DNA of 64,000 bases from Talpa occidentalis (taxonomy: Eukaryota; Chordata; Mammalia; Eulipotyphla; Talpidae): NCBI RefSeq assembly GCF_014898055.3, contig NW_023601104.1, positions 81,017,106 through 81,081,105 on the forward strand. Reading direction: 5' to 3'. Numbering within the stretch: position 1 is the stretch's first letter; each line of letters starts with the position of its first letter. Shown one piece after another: positions 52,401-58,760 of the stretch. The notes under the pieces were generated by a model that did not search any database, was not told the DNA's origin, and saw only the letters and a program-made list of their open reading frames with translations. The position numbers and the translations under genes are program-made.

Positions 52401-55400
52401 TATCTGATAGCTCTAATTTTTCAAAAAGGGCATTCTTTGCTCAGCACATCTGGTGGACAGCGAGGACAACAGCAGTGTCTTCTGTTGAACAGTAAAGCAG
52501 GATGCAGGCTGTGCTGGATGAGTCCCACATTCCTATGGAGTGCCCTACTCAAGGCCAGGGCCTGCGAAGAGGCCTGAATAAGCCACAGCTCTGGCCCACA
52601 AGAATTTCCCAGCCCTAGCTCATCAGACTAGTTCTATCTCTTAAGAATTTCACAGTTATGGGGAAAGTGTAATAACTAAAAATTCTGGAATGTGTCATGG
52701 TAGGACAAGAAAGGTACTCAGCTGCCTGGGGGTGAAGAGAGGGTAGAAGAGAAGAATTTAATCTAGTGGCCCAGACAGGAGAGTGTGTGCCCAGCAAGGG
52801 GAATACGGGGGACATGGCAGGTTAACTAAAGGGTGTGTGGCATGTTTGGAAACAAAGGAGTTGACATTAGTTGAGGAAACAGTAAAAGAAGATCCTGGAG
52901 AAAAAGGACGGGACAGGTGACCAGTCCTGTTATGCCAGAGTGAGGTATCTGGATTTTTATTCTGAGGAGGAGGAGCTAATGAAGCTTCAGGACTGCATTT
53001 GGAGATCTAGTTAAACTGACCTTCTAAAAGTCAAGTTTTTGTTATTATAGTAAAATTTAATTGGCAATTAATTATCCACACACATTTTTTCAAGCATTTT
53101 CAAGTCAACACTGTTTTAGCCCAATCTACCTCACAAACCAACTCATCATGCTTTTCCTACTAACCTCCCAAATACTGAGATGCAATTTTTTTTTATATTA
53201 GGCTAAGCAAAACACAGGAAAATAAATCCACTATTCTCACTAAATGAATAAATGTTTCAGAAGTCAAATAGAAACAGCTTTTTTTCAATTTTATTCTATA
53301 AGAATTCACTTTTTCAAAAAGGTAAATATAGCTACATTTTTCAGTTTCTTAATCCTAATTCTTAAGTAAAAACAGTGATGTGAACTTCTGATATTTACAT
53401 ATCTGTAATAAAATCTACTGAAACTATCATTTAAATTTCACCAGTATTTAAGAATATTAATTTTATTGACTTTTCTTCTGTCCTAGCAAAAACTGACCTT
53501 GAAAAATCACACACCATTGCTTGATTAAACATCCGATTATATTCAGAGAACCACTCTTGGCAATGTGAACAATTCTAGAGATTTTAATGAAAACAGCAGA
53601 TGGGGCTTTGGCTTTTAAAAAAAATATTTAAATTTATTTTGGAAACAAGTCAAGTTATGCTCTACAGTCCTAAAATCCTCTATGTGTTTTTTTTTTTAAA
53701 AAATCAAAACTAATCAATGGTTAAAATAAAATGTGTAACAGCACCTCTGGCAATTCCAAACTGCCTTTGAATAAAAACATAAATTGCCTTTATCAGATAT
53801 ATTTAACTTGTTAATAAATGACAGCATTCTAGTTTTTCAAAGCTGTTGTTTATATAAACACACATGAATGCCTATGGACTGGAATTGCTATAAAATTGAT
53901 AAAAGTAATAACAGATGTTTAGTAACTCTTTCTTAGGGAAAAGCATAGATTTTCCCAATGAAAATGAGTAATCATTATATCAGTTACTTCCCTTTTAATC
54001 TATGAGACAAAATCCCATCTCATCTGCCTACTGAGTAAATCTATAAGACATTACTCTTGAGGCAAATATCTGACAGTTAACATCAGGAAAATATTGACTA
54101 ATTTGTTCTCCCTTCTGTGAGGTTAATCCAACTTTTGTTATGAAAATAAGCACATATAAAGGTAAAAACTCTACTGACTGAGCATAACATGTTTAAATTG
54201 TTCTCTTTTTAATACAGAAAGCAAGGCCAGAAATTTAAGGCATTTAACAATTTGGCAAGGTTATTACTAGAATAACGCCATCAAACCTGATTGAAAAGTT
54301 GTAAGAAACATTTAACATCTCTGCCTCATTGATGAAAATGGGCACAAAACATTCAATTGTTATTATAAAGCCTTAACTACTGTGAAGTTGTAAAAATGCG
54401 CACAAGAAGAAAGGCAAAAAGTGTGAATAGTGAACTCAGAAGGATCCAATTAGCCTTGTTCCCTTTTTATTCTCTTGTATTTATTCAGTGGATAATTAAG
54501 TCTACAGTAACAGAACAAAAAGTAATAAGAAAAATAGGTCTCTCATAAAGTCCTGTGCTAGACAGGAATTTTCAAATGCCACTTACAGTTTTAAAATCTA
54601 CCAACAATTCAAATTTCTGCTGCTTCAATTGAATTTTAATTTTAATCAAATCTTCCCTAATCACTGTAAACTAAAAGTACATTATTTTCTTTTTATAATT
54701 TAGGTCCTTCTTAGATGACTAGGACATGTATTATGCAAACAAGAGTTTTGTATCATCTATCAATTTGGAAATCACAATTAGGAACATTCCAAAAGCAAAT
54801 GGCATTCTTTTAAAGAACAGAGTGACACATTTTGTTGTGGGGAGATCAGGGTGAGGCTGGAGGCACAGGGGTGAAAGAACTCACCAGAGACAGAGTGGAG
54901 AACAGAACAGGCAGATTTATAGAAACACACAGCTAAGAGAAGAGCAGGTTAAACAGGAGAGGTCTGCCCACGAAGAAGGATTTGAGGCTCTTTTATACTC
55001 TGTTTTAGCGGGCTTCCTAACTTGGGGCGCCAGTTTGCACCAGTTACCTGCTGGGACATCTGGTCTCTGGACTGGTGTTTAACCCAGAAACATGTCCTGG
55101 CCTCTGCTTCTGCAGTCCTGAAGCGGGACTGGTTTTTTGGTCCTGGGGGTCAGTAATATGGCCTTGTTCCCAAGGCAGCCTTATCCATTCCCCTGTATAG
55201 TCCAGCCTCCCAAACCTGCCTGCTGGGTCAGGAGTGGGGCTTTTTTTTTTTTACTTTATTCAACTGTATCCCTACACATTTTAACCCATGCATAGTGTTT
55301 GTTTAATACCACACAGGGCTCTATAAGGGTATTTGAATTTTGTTTTCTTCTAAAGATTTGATGATCATACATGACGAATTCATACGTGGTTGAAATTGTT

Positions 55401-56174
55401 TATTTGCCTAAAAAACACTCTCAAAATTCTCTCTGCTTGGGAGGGAACACCTGGCAATATTTAAGGTCTCTGGTCTACAGCTCTGCCATCTCTTTTCCTT
55501 CTTTCGAGACTTACCGGGAAACTTTATAGACTGAAAGCTTCCTGGCCAGAGAGGACATCCCCTCCAGCCCTTCATCAGAACTTCTCTCTTTCAAGCACCT
55601 TCTGGATTCATCTGCTTGTGTCTTATGCAGTTAGCAAGTCCCTGTGGCTGCCTCCCACCTCTTAGTTGATTTAGTGGTCCTGGCTGTCTGGCCAGCGCCC
55701 CTTCCTCTCTTCCTCACCCTGGCAGACTCCCCTTTGTAAAAACAAAACCTTCCCAAGCAGAGGTGGCCAACTAGTAACACGCTGTCCTATCCATCACAAT
55801 CTTTTTAGACACATGAGCCTCCTGAATCTTCGGCTTCCTTTCTAAGCCCCTAGCTCCTGTTGCTACCTTCTTTATTTTTCTTATGTTACTGGTCGATTTA
55901 GGTCATTTCCATTTAAACTCCAAGTCTTAATAAGTAGAATGTGTTAGCTCTCCACCCATCCAAAGACACAAAAGTACTAGAAATATAATCATTTAATAAG
56001 AAAGTACAGGATGTCCGGAAGATATGGCTACCTTTATAATTCCGCAGGTAGATAAGCAGCAGATCTCCTAAACTACAGCAACAACTAAGCAACAGCAGTA
56101 ACGAAAGGAGTCTCTAAAACTAAAGGTTGCAGCTAAATGTTTACCTGTGACACTGGCAATTCAGGATCTGGCTC
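18028..56174 (-). CDS. TTC8: TTC8 (BBS8) coding region, exon 2A to terminal exon
   Basis: Tetratricopeptide-repeat protein 8, a subunit of the BBSome, the coat-like complex that moves membrane proteins into and out of primary cilia and acts at centriolar satellites and the basal body. Human loss causes Bardet-Biedl syndrome 8 and retinitis pigmentosa 51 (known for the family). The sequence shows 14 minus-strand exons at 56145-56174, 50459-50579, 49030-49093, 48763-48922, 48196-48285, 46244-46288, 37618-37703, 34238-34325, 32915-33025, 25449-25588, 23458-23632, 23009-23131, 20318-20401 and 18028-18144. Every junction has AG/GT and phase is continuous. Coding length is 1434 nt, or 1404 nt without exon 2A, and equals residues 39-515 if exon 1 supplies 38 codons as in human. 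No frameshift or internal stop is present, so the gene looks intact. Exon 1 with the start codon is outside the window. TPR helices fill the C-terminal two thirds; the N-terminal part is a Pro/Thr/Arg-rich linker. Confidence 0.97.
19204..19284 (+). repeat. 39-bp tandem duplication, period 42
   Basis: tgggcattgttgg..gcgggg followed by tgtgagttctggacctgc occurs at 19204-19242 and 19246-19284, with about two differences. Confidence 0.9.
19380..19445 (+). repeat. MIR/L2 3'-end fragment
   Basis: Motifs acagtgcctgatacatagca and gaggctcagtaaatgaaac. Confidence 0.55.
19463..19482 (+). repeat. (AG)n microsatellite
   Basis: Uninterrupted AG dinucleotides after a poly(A) run. Confidence 0.85.
19672..19843 (+). 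repeat. tRNA-headed SINE, 3'-truncated
   Basis: Head and most of the body of the older subfamily, ending at tgctccccactc without a tail. Confidence 0.88.
20318..20401 (-). CDS. TTC8: TTC8 exon 14, residues 450-477
   Basis: 84 nt, 28 codons, ARALLQTASSLAPHMYEPHF then NFATVSDK. Acceptor cccacacag, donor GTATTC. It is the penultimate coding exon and contains the EPHFNFA TPR signature. Val replaces the Ile of ATISDK recalled from human. Confidence 0.96.
21130..21310 (+). repeat. MIR SINE
   Basis: Motifs gtgtctgtgaccttggacag, ttactcaccccactggattc and ctctaaagtgagaatataat. Confidence 0.7.
21440..22160. repeat. L2-type / ancient mammalian repeat
   Basis: Starts with tattgactgagcactgacca and tttcatggagctaggattcc (L2 hallmark), continuing with aaggcctttctaaggaggta, attatgtgcagcctgcaggc and cctttggctgttctgaggat. 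The exact family after 21600 is uncertain. Confidence 0.6.
22800..22915 (-). repeat. MIR SINE, reverse
   Basis: Reverse MIR motifs agtaacttgtccagggtcac and agctgggattcacacccagg. Confidence 0.7.
23009..23131 (-). CDS. TTC8: TTC8 exon 13, residues 409-449
   Basis: 123 nt, phase 0 at both ends: GIGDMALAHQCFRLALVNNN then SHAEAYNNLAVLEMRKGHVEQ. Acceptor cttttgcag, donor GTTGGT. It encodes TPR helix B of one repeat and the YNNLAVLEMRKG helix A of the next. MA replaces the TN of GIGDTN recalled from human, and one Asn is replaced by Ser. Confidence 0.97.
23458..23632 (-). CDS. TTC8: TTC8 exon 12, residues 350-408
   Basis: 175 nt, the largest internal exon seen: RLLQMGVYNCQLFNNLGLCC, FYAQQYDMTLTSFERALSLA, ENEEEAADVWYNLGHVAV. 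Donor GTATGT; acceptor ttttcaaaaag is A-rich. It encodes two canonical TPRs (NNLGLCCFYAQQYDMTLTSF and DVWYNLGHVAV). Cys replaces the Gly of YNGQ recalled from human. Confidence 0.97.
23633..25448 (-). other. TTC8: TTC8 intron 11
   Basis: Mostly unique apart from the L1 insertion at 24534-24990. Confidence 0.8.
24534..24990 (+). repeat. 5'-truncated L1 3' end, fairly young
   Basis: End of ORF2 (translates as PKSTCTPMFIAALFTIAKLW and following L1 residues, with the MWYIYTMEYYSAFKKD motif), a G-rich 3'UTR (24896-24928), then aataaaatttattt and poly(A). It has a 15-bp target duplication gaaaactac(g/a)tttgg at 24519-24533 and 24991-25005 with one mismatch. It is inserted antisense to TTC8. Confidence 0.93.
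25449..25588 (-). CDS. TTC8: TTC8 exon 11, residues 304-350
   Basis: 140 nt encoding EMNNISSAAEYYKEVLKQDN, THVEAIACIGSNHFYSDQPE and IALRFY plus two bases of Arg. The donor is GTGCGC. The acceptor (ggggaatag) has a purine-rich tract just before the AG and looks weak. Two TPR helices are present (SAAEYYKEVLKQD and IALRFYRRLL, the latter shared with exon 12). Confidence 0.96.
25650..26275. repeat. L2-type / ancient mammalian repeat
   Basis: Starts with cattcattcaacaattattg and gttctaggccctggaaacac (L2), continuing with aaggaaagccattagagtca and ggaataatgtggcttgtgtt, the same ancient repeat seen at 21.6-22.2 kb. Confidence 0.6.
26076..26150 (+). repeat. 33-bp perfect duplication, period 42
   Basis: tggcctggtaggaacttcag followed by atttatttttagg occurs at 26076-26108 and 26118-26150, with a 9-nt spacer. 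It lies inside the ancient repeat. Confidence 0.93.
28370..28530 (+). repeat. MER5A-like DNA transposon
   Basis: Both ends recognisable: tgcttctcaaagcccacaat with catcagaatcacctcattag, and ttcaagaaccactaga at the far end. Confidence 0.7.
28753..29027 (+). repeat. tRNA-headed SINE, younger subfamily
   Basis: Full length with A-box-like ggtggcacagcgg, B-box ggttcgatcccc-like cagttcgatccccgg, body gcagacctctcctgccgcgc, and tail gtataaataaataaacc. Perfect 13-bp target duplication aaatagaaaacat at 28740-28752 and 29028-29040. Antisense to TTC8. Confidence 0.96.
30478..30860 (+). repeat. LTR-like block with poly(A) signal
   Basis: Starts tgttgctgaaagcaggacca, has ctataaagattgcccaagcc, then gcaataaactttcttttctc and ends near gggtacatcaggcagcacaa. 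A poly(A) signal followed by a pyrimidine-rich run and a cagcacaac-type end, nearly complementary to the tgttgctg start, resembles an ERV LTR. Family and target duplication were not established. Confidence 0.45.
31652..31707 (+). repeat. 28-bp tandem duplication
   Basis: agagtctgggatttgg(t/c)acc followed by tgataggc, two adjacent copies with one mismatch. Confidence 0.93.
31930..32600 (+). repeat. Ancient L1 ORF2 fragment
   Basis: Sense-strand L1 motifs in order: taagtaaatggagagttgta, actgtaaagctatagtaatt, attggtacaaggatagacat, and aaaacagaacagaaaac, many disabled. Confidence 0.7.
32915..33025 (-). CDS. TTC8: TTC8 exon 10, residues 267-303
   Basis: 111 nt, phase 0 at both ends, encoding VYISLDQPVTALSLFKQGLE, then KFPGEVTLLCGIARIYE. 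Acceptor gattttag, donor GTAAGA. It holds one TPR. Conservative changes from remembered human are YI for YV, S for N in ALNLF and E for D in GLDKF. Confidence 0.96.
33086..33139 (+). repeat. 25-bp direct duplication, period 29
   Basis: atttataaattattgcttag followed by taaaa at 33086-33110 and again at 33115-33139. Each copy reads ttttactaagcaata on the gene strand. Confidence 0.93.
33625..33830 (+). repeat. MIR SINE
   Basis: Motifs gaatcagaaagacctaggtt, aatctccttttccttaagac and cagggtcaccgtgaaggtta. Confidence 0.65.
34238..34325 (-). CDS. TTC8: TTC8 exon 9, residues 237-266
   Basis: 88 nt beginning with the last base of an Arg codon, then LGMYREAEKQFKSALKQQEM and IDTFLYLAK. Acceptor catcttag, donor GTAAGT. 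A second AG five bases further in (ttag) would break the frame, so the upstream AG is chosen. It encodes a complete TPR helix B and the start of the next repeat. A (CA)n microsatellite lies about 130 nt upstream in the preceding intron. Confidence 0.95.
34455..34496 (+). repeat. (AC)n microsatellite
   Basis: About 20 uninterrupted AC units in TTC8 intron 8, 130 nt upstream of exon 9. Confidence 0.95.
35331..35365 (+). repeat. 17-bp duplication, period 18
   Basis: tataactttcacaagga occurs at 35331-35347 and 35349-35365. Confidence 0.88.
36199..36473 (-). repeat. tRNA-headed SINE, younger subfamily
   Basis: Reverse-strand full-length copy with 12-bp target duplication ggagccatttta at 36187-36198 and 36474-36485. 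Same orientation as TTC8. Confidence 0.94.
37060..37430 (+). repeat. Two MIR-like fragments
   Basis: aatagcaactacctccaagg with agtgagataatgcaatgcat (37060-37205), and cctcagctccttcatctgaa (37290-37430). Confidence 0.5.
37618..37703 (-). CDS. TTC8: TTC8 exon 8, residues 209-237
   Basis: 86 nt encoding ALDLAALSTEHSQYKDWWWK and then VQIGKCYY plus two bases of the next Arg codon. Acceptor ttttcaaag, donor GTAAAA. The DWWWKVQIGKCYYRLG stretch is the first helix of the main TPR array and is highly characteristic of BBS8. Confidence 0.96.
39400..39500 (+). repeat. L2/MIR 3'-end fragment
   Basis: agttccctgaggacgggaat and actcaagaattatttattgg with gttgaattaatt. Confidence 0.55.
39949..40330 (+). repeat. 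Diverged ~203-bp tandem duplication
   Basis: Unit 1 at 39949-40151 and unit 2 at 40152-about 40330 share a series of landmarks: agaatcacca(a/g)cccacatgccact, tttgtcaata/ttatcaatat, a(a/g)aaatggga, gcagaa, agttttcca/agtttttca, acatttaaata and tctacagtat. Both start at the same motif, and indels account for the length difference. Confidence 0.85.
40696..41002 (+). repeat. tRNA-headed SINE, older subfamily
   Basis: Head ggagtctccctggtagtgta, body with tttcagtaggtctgcctgtt and the cctgtacctctggcctataa end, then about 60 nt of extra 3' sequence. Target duplication aaaaataacccaat flanks both sides. Confidence 0.88.
41899..42203 (-). repeat. tRNA-headed SINE, younger subfamily
   Basis: Reverse-strand copy with an extended TTTA/TTTG tail and 18-bp target duplication ctaatgtaaactttcttt at 41880-41897 and 42204-42221. 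Confidence 0.95.
42289..42760 (-). repeat. Probable L1 3'UTR, reverse
   Basis: Poly(T) start, then a C-rich stretch (cctcccatccttctccccct) and gatttaccattggtttacaa, the reverse of an L1-type 3'UTR. Family not certain. Confidence 0.35.
44150..44280 (+). repeat. L2 3'-end fragment
   Basis: cagagcttctgtctgcttgc, gggcctagaacagtgctgac and gtgaatgaaagaataaa. Confidence 0.6.
46244..46288 (-). CDS. TTC8: TTC8 exon 7, residues 194-208 (45-nt small exon)
   Basis: Fifteen codons, ALFEYIFHHENDVKT, phase 0 at both ends, with acceptor ccttcatag and a consensus GTAAGT donor. The peptide appears identical to human as I remember it. The exon is isolated by a 1.9-kb intron upstream and an 8.5-kb intron downstream in transcript order. 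Skipping it would remove 15 residues without a frameshift. Confidence 0.94.
46289..48195 (-). other. TTC8: TTC8 intron 6
   Basis: Unique AT-rich sequence with a short (CT)n at about 47709-47725. No repeat or gene recognised. Confidence 0.7.
48196..48285 (-). CDS. TTC8: TTC8 exon 6, residues 164-193
   Basis: 90 nt, phase 0 at both ends, encoding ASMLTSPDGPFINLSRLN and then KYAQKPKLAK. Acceptor cccatag, donor GTAGGT. This is the conserved segment leading into the main TPR array. Ala replaces the Ser of KYSQ recalled from human. The neighbouring intron contains the SINE at 48400-48657. Confidence 0.95.
48400..48657 (+). repeat. tRNA-headed SINE in the 477-nt intron 5
   Basis: Antisense to TTC8. 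Head has a deletion after ggtggcatagcagc; B-box ggttcaattcccgg. Target duplication is ccttccat with flanking A (48391-48399 and 48661-48668). It fills over half of the short intron. Confidence 0.93.
48763..48922 (-). CDS. TTC8: TTC8 exon 5, residues 110-163
   Basis: 160 nt reading PITQAGRPITGFLRPSTQ and on to MEQAIRTPRTAYTARPIT and FVRLGT. Acceptor cttcatag, donor GTAAGT. It is an Arg/Pro/Thr-rich low-complexity linker with repeated RPIT/RP(S/G)T motifs, typical of BBS8. The intron that follows on the minus strand is only 477 nt, and a SINE occupies more than half of it. The reading frame stays open from this exon through the donor and on to about 48529. Confidence 0.96.
49030..49093 (-). CDS. 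TTC8: TTC8 exon 4, residues 89-110
   Basis: 64 nt. It begins by completing an Arg codon (C|GC), reads PGTSLKLPGTNQTGGPSPAV, and ends two bases into the next Arg codon. Acceptor cctcatag, donor GTGTGT. This is part of the Pro/Gly/Thr-rich linker between the N-terminal TPR and the main TPR array. SPAV replaces the SQAV I recall from human. Confidence 0.93.
49094..50458 (-). other. TTC8: TTC8 intron 3
   Basis: Unique sequence plus the SINE at 50078-50328. Confidence 0.8.
50078..50328 (-). repeat. tRNA-headed SINE, older subfamily, reverse
   Basis: Tail ataagatttatttatttatg, body in reverse, head end gtcaccagggagac. Degenerate target duplication (catgtacata / catgtataat). Same orientation as TTC8. 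Confidence 0.88.
50459..50579 (-). CDS. TTC8: TTC8 exon 3, residues 49-88
   Basis: 121 nt encoding AVWILKARALTEMVY through to AIAQVP plus one base of an Arg codon completed in the next exon. The acceptor is tttttag and the donor GTAAGC. It carries the end of the N-terminal TPR helix pair and the acidic stretch after it (IDVHQEG, MMLDEN). Relative to remembered human sequence it has Val for the second Ala of AAW and His for Asp in IDVDQ. A minus-strand SINE lies about 130 nt downstream in the following intron. Confidence 0.95.
54833..55276 (-). repeat. Solo ERV LTR whose R-U5 matches the SINE body
   Basis: 444 nt with imperfect inverted ends (TGTAGGG... / ...CCCCACAACA on the minus strand) and a perfect 5-bp target duplication cattt at 54828-54832 and 55277-55281. 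A TATA box (tataaaa on the minus strand, plus-strand 54991-54997) precedes the region that begins gcagacctctcctg (54954-54967 on the plus strand, reverse). From there to the LTR end it aligns with the non-tRNA part of the SINE. No internal viral genes are present. Same orientation as TTC8. Confidence 0.8.
54991..54997 (-). promoter_or_regulatory. TATA box of the solo LTR
   Basis: TATAAAA on the minus strand, about 30 nt upstream of the start of the SINE-like segment at 54967. It could in principle start a transcript running toward TTC8 exon 3. Confidence 0.55.
56145..56174 (-). CDS. TTC8: TTC8 exon 2A (retina-type alternative exon, 30 nt)
   Basis: Ten in-frame codons reading EPDPELPVSQ, flanked by a good acceptor (ctttccag) and a GTAAAC donor. 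It sits between the missing exon 1 and exon 3 and has phase 0 at both ends, so including or skipping it keeps the frame. In human and mouse the matching 30-nt exon is used mainly in photoreceptors, and a mutation at its splice site causes non-syndromic retinitis pigmentosa (known). The human peptide as I recall it differs only at the next-to-last residue (H instead of S). Confidence 0.88.
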
Positions 56175-57204
56175 CTGGAAAGCATTAAGAAGGTAGTAAA
56201 TATTTTTAAGAAATGCAGTTTCTTAAGACAATAAAAGTCTTAATGACTAACCAAGTATGTGTAGGCAGATGCAAACTCATTCACTAAAAAATCCAAATAT
56301 CAACTTTAACTTTTCTTCACAAGTGTTCTCAAGAGTTCTGCACAACTTATATTGAATAGTGCAAAATTACCTATGATCAGACAATCTGATTGCTCTAACC
56401 TCATTGAGAGCACAGAAAATATATCTTAACTACCTGTTTAATGAAGACACAATATCTCTAAATTAAAAACAATTTTACAACTATACCAAGGAAGCATTTC
56501 TTTATATTCAAATATAATTGGGGAGGAGAAAAATGTAAACTCCACTATTCCACATAAATATAATGGCATTAGTGGCTAAAGATAAGTTAATTCTGCCTAT
56601 AATGTCCTCTGAGAAATTTTTATAAAGACTATGTAATATAAATTCTGCCGGGTGGTGATAAACTCAATGTTTTTTCTTTTGTTTTGCCAAATTACATAGA
56701 AATCCATTGGGAAAAAATCAGGCTTATAACACATTTATTTATAAAAACATCTACAGTTAGATGTCCACAGCTAGCAGGCTCTATTGAATACTTACTCTGC
56801 AACCTGTTTTATTGGGGAAGCTACTAGGAAACAGAAAAAGAAAATCCTTGCTTTCTACAGGTCTAAAATCCAAAAATTCTAACTATTTTTTCTAAGTGTA
56901 TGTGGGCAAGCAATGTGCAGACCATCTGGGCACGTGCAAGGGGAAGCAATTTCTTTAGCATGACACATGGCAGCAACAGAGAGGAAAGAATATACTAGGC
57001 TAGACCGTAAGAATCCTCAGGGTGAGATTTAGAGTAGACAGTAATCAGCACATAGCAATCAGGGGTTTTAAAGTCCACTATGCATAAGAAAAATCTGGAA
57101 AAAGTACAGTTAGCCCAGATCCCATAGTCTACATTTAGAGAAAGACACTGATTCAGGGAATAACACAACAGAAGTATCTTCTATTCTTCCACTTCTGTGT
57201 ACAC

Positions 57205-57375
57205 ATGTCTATATGACCCATTATCTCATTTGAGTCTGCTATCAACCATCTGAGGGACCAGGCAGGTATTATTACCCATTTTGCAGATAAGGAAACAAAC
57301 TCAGAGATGTCAAGTAATTTGCTCAAGGTCACATAAATGGTTGAGAGAAAACAGAGCTCTTTCTTGCCAGTGCAT
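57205..57375 (-). repeat. MIR SINE, reverse
   Basis: attacccattttgcagataa, ggaaacaaactcagagatgt and taatttgctcaaggtcacat. Confidence 0.78.
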
Positions 57376-58214
57376 CTTAGAGATTAAAAAAAATAAATAA
57401 ATGAGCAGGAAATAAGACAGGATTGAAGGGTAAAGTACAGGAGAGATACAAGATAAGTTCCCCACAGAAGGGGGAAAATAAGTTTAGCAGAGGGGATGTA
57501 ACAGTGCTTAAAAAAGGAAAAGAGTGCTATAAGGAGGCAGAAATCACAGATTTCTGGATGATTGTTATGCTGCCAAAGGCAGAAAGATTCCGCCAGTGGC
57601 CCAAACTGAAATGGCAAAATTCAGCCTTGGAGACCTCTGTTCGCTGAAGTAAGCCTTCGTGCTCTCTGTCTCCTTCTCCTGCCCTTGCAGCACACAGTTA
57701 GGACCTACCGTGCAGGCAGCGCGCGCCCAGGAAATGAAAAGGTCAGAGAAGAAAATCAGAGGTGTAGAGACAGGTGTGGTTGTGGGAATGGAAAATAGAG
57801 ACAGGCCTAAATAGTGGGAGGCAGAAGCCACATTCATTCTTTGACATTCTCCTGGCACCCTGGTAGCCCTGAATACATCGCATGGGGGAAGCACATAACT
57901 GGATAAATTACAGTCCAATGTACTAAATGCTCTGGTCAAGCTATGGACAAATTATAGATCACTTAGATGGCGTGCAGAAAAGCAGAACACGAGAACTGTG
58001 AGAAGGGAGTCAAAGGGAGGGAGAGTCTTCTGAGAATTATTGAGAGCCAACAATCTATGATCTATAGTCAACAGCATTTTGTCATCAAACACTGGACACT
58101 TTCCTCGCAGATGCTTCCAGGTCACCAGCAATCCTGTCAGAAGAGCAGAAGCACTAGAATCCTCCACGCACATCTTCCTAGTCGTGGAGAAGCAATGGCA
58201 GCTAACATTTCTGA

Positions 58215-58385
58215 TCACTTACCATGTATTAATAAACTAAACCTTCACAAGAGCCCTTTAACGTACGTATACTCTTAGCCCTATTTTACAGATGAGAAAA
58301 CTCTGAGGTCAAGGTATAGAGGCCGGAGTTGAACCTGGACACTCTGGGTCAAGAGCATGCACCCTGCTGAGTATGTGAGATCAGA
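58215..58385 (-). repeat. MIR SINE, reverse
   Basis: ccctattttacagatgagaa, aactctgaggtcaaggtata and gagttgaacctggacactct. Confidence 0.72.
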
Positions 58386-58659
58386 GCAAGGTTGGGAAGT
58401 GGCTACTACACAGAGTGGGGAAGGCCAGAGTGGGCTGATCTGGAGAGCCTGCAGGAACAGCAGGAGTATGAAGGGAAAGAGACAAGATGTGTTAATTTAG
58501 AGAAAGGGCAAAACTTTTTTTAAAAAATGACTGAGACCTTCATCTTTAGGAGTCTCAGTTACACGTCTGTGCTTTAAACGATTCCACCCACATAATGAAC
58601 CACAAACTAGGTTCACTCCATCTACCAAATTTATCCATGAATATCCATGAGGACATGGC

Positions 58660-58760
58660 ACCAGGCCTCCGCCAAGTCAGGAGACCTGCTCTTGAACCTC
58701 CGGGAGCCACTTAGCTGTGTGACCTTGAACAAGGCATGCAACCGCCATTGGCCAGCCCTC
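58660..58760 (+). repeat. MIR fragment
   Basis: gccacttagctgtgtgacct and tgaacaaggcatgcaacc. Confidence 0.55.

Larger units (their letters stand above)
50580..56144 (-). other. TTC8: TTC8 intron between exon 2A and exon 3 (5.6 kb)
   Basis: Contains L2-like pieces (about 51650-51730) and the solo LTR at 54833-55276. The remainder is AT-rich unique sequence. Frames at 52266-52577 and elsewhere have no support. Confidence 0.8.

Noticed and set aside
55029..55036. tggcgccc on the minus strand, like a tRNA-Lys primer-binding site
   Set aside because: It lies upstream of the LTR TATA box, inside U3, where a primer-binding site cannot be.
57650..57740. GC-richer patch with gcgcgcgcccagg as possible TTC8 exon 1 or promoter
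   Set aside because: No frame gives the BBS8 N-terminus and CpG density is far below an island.
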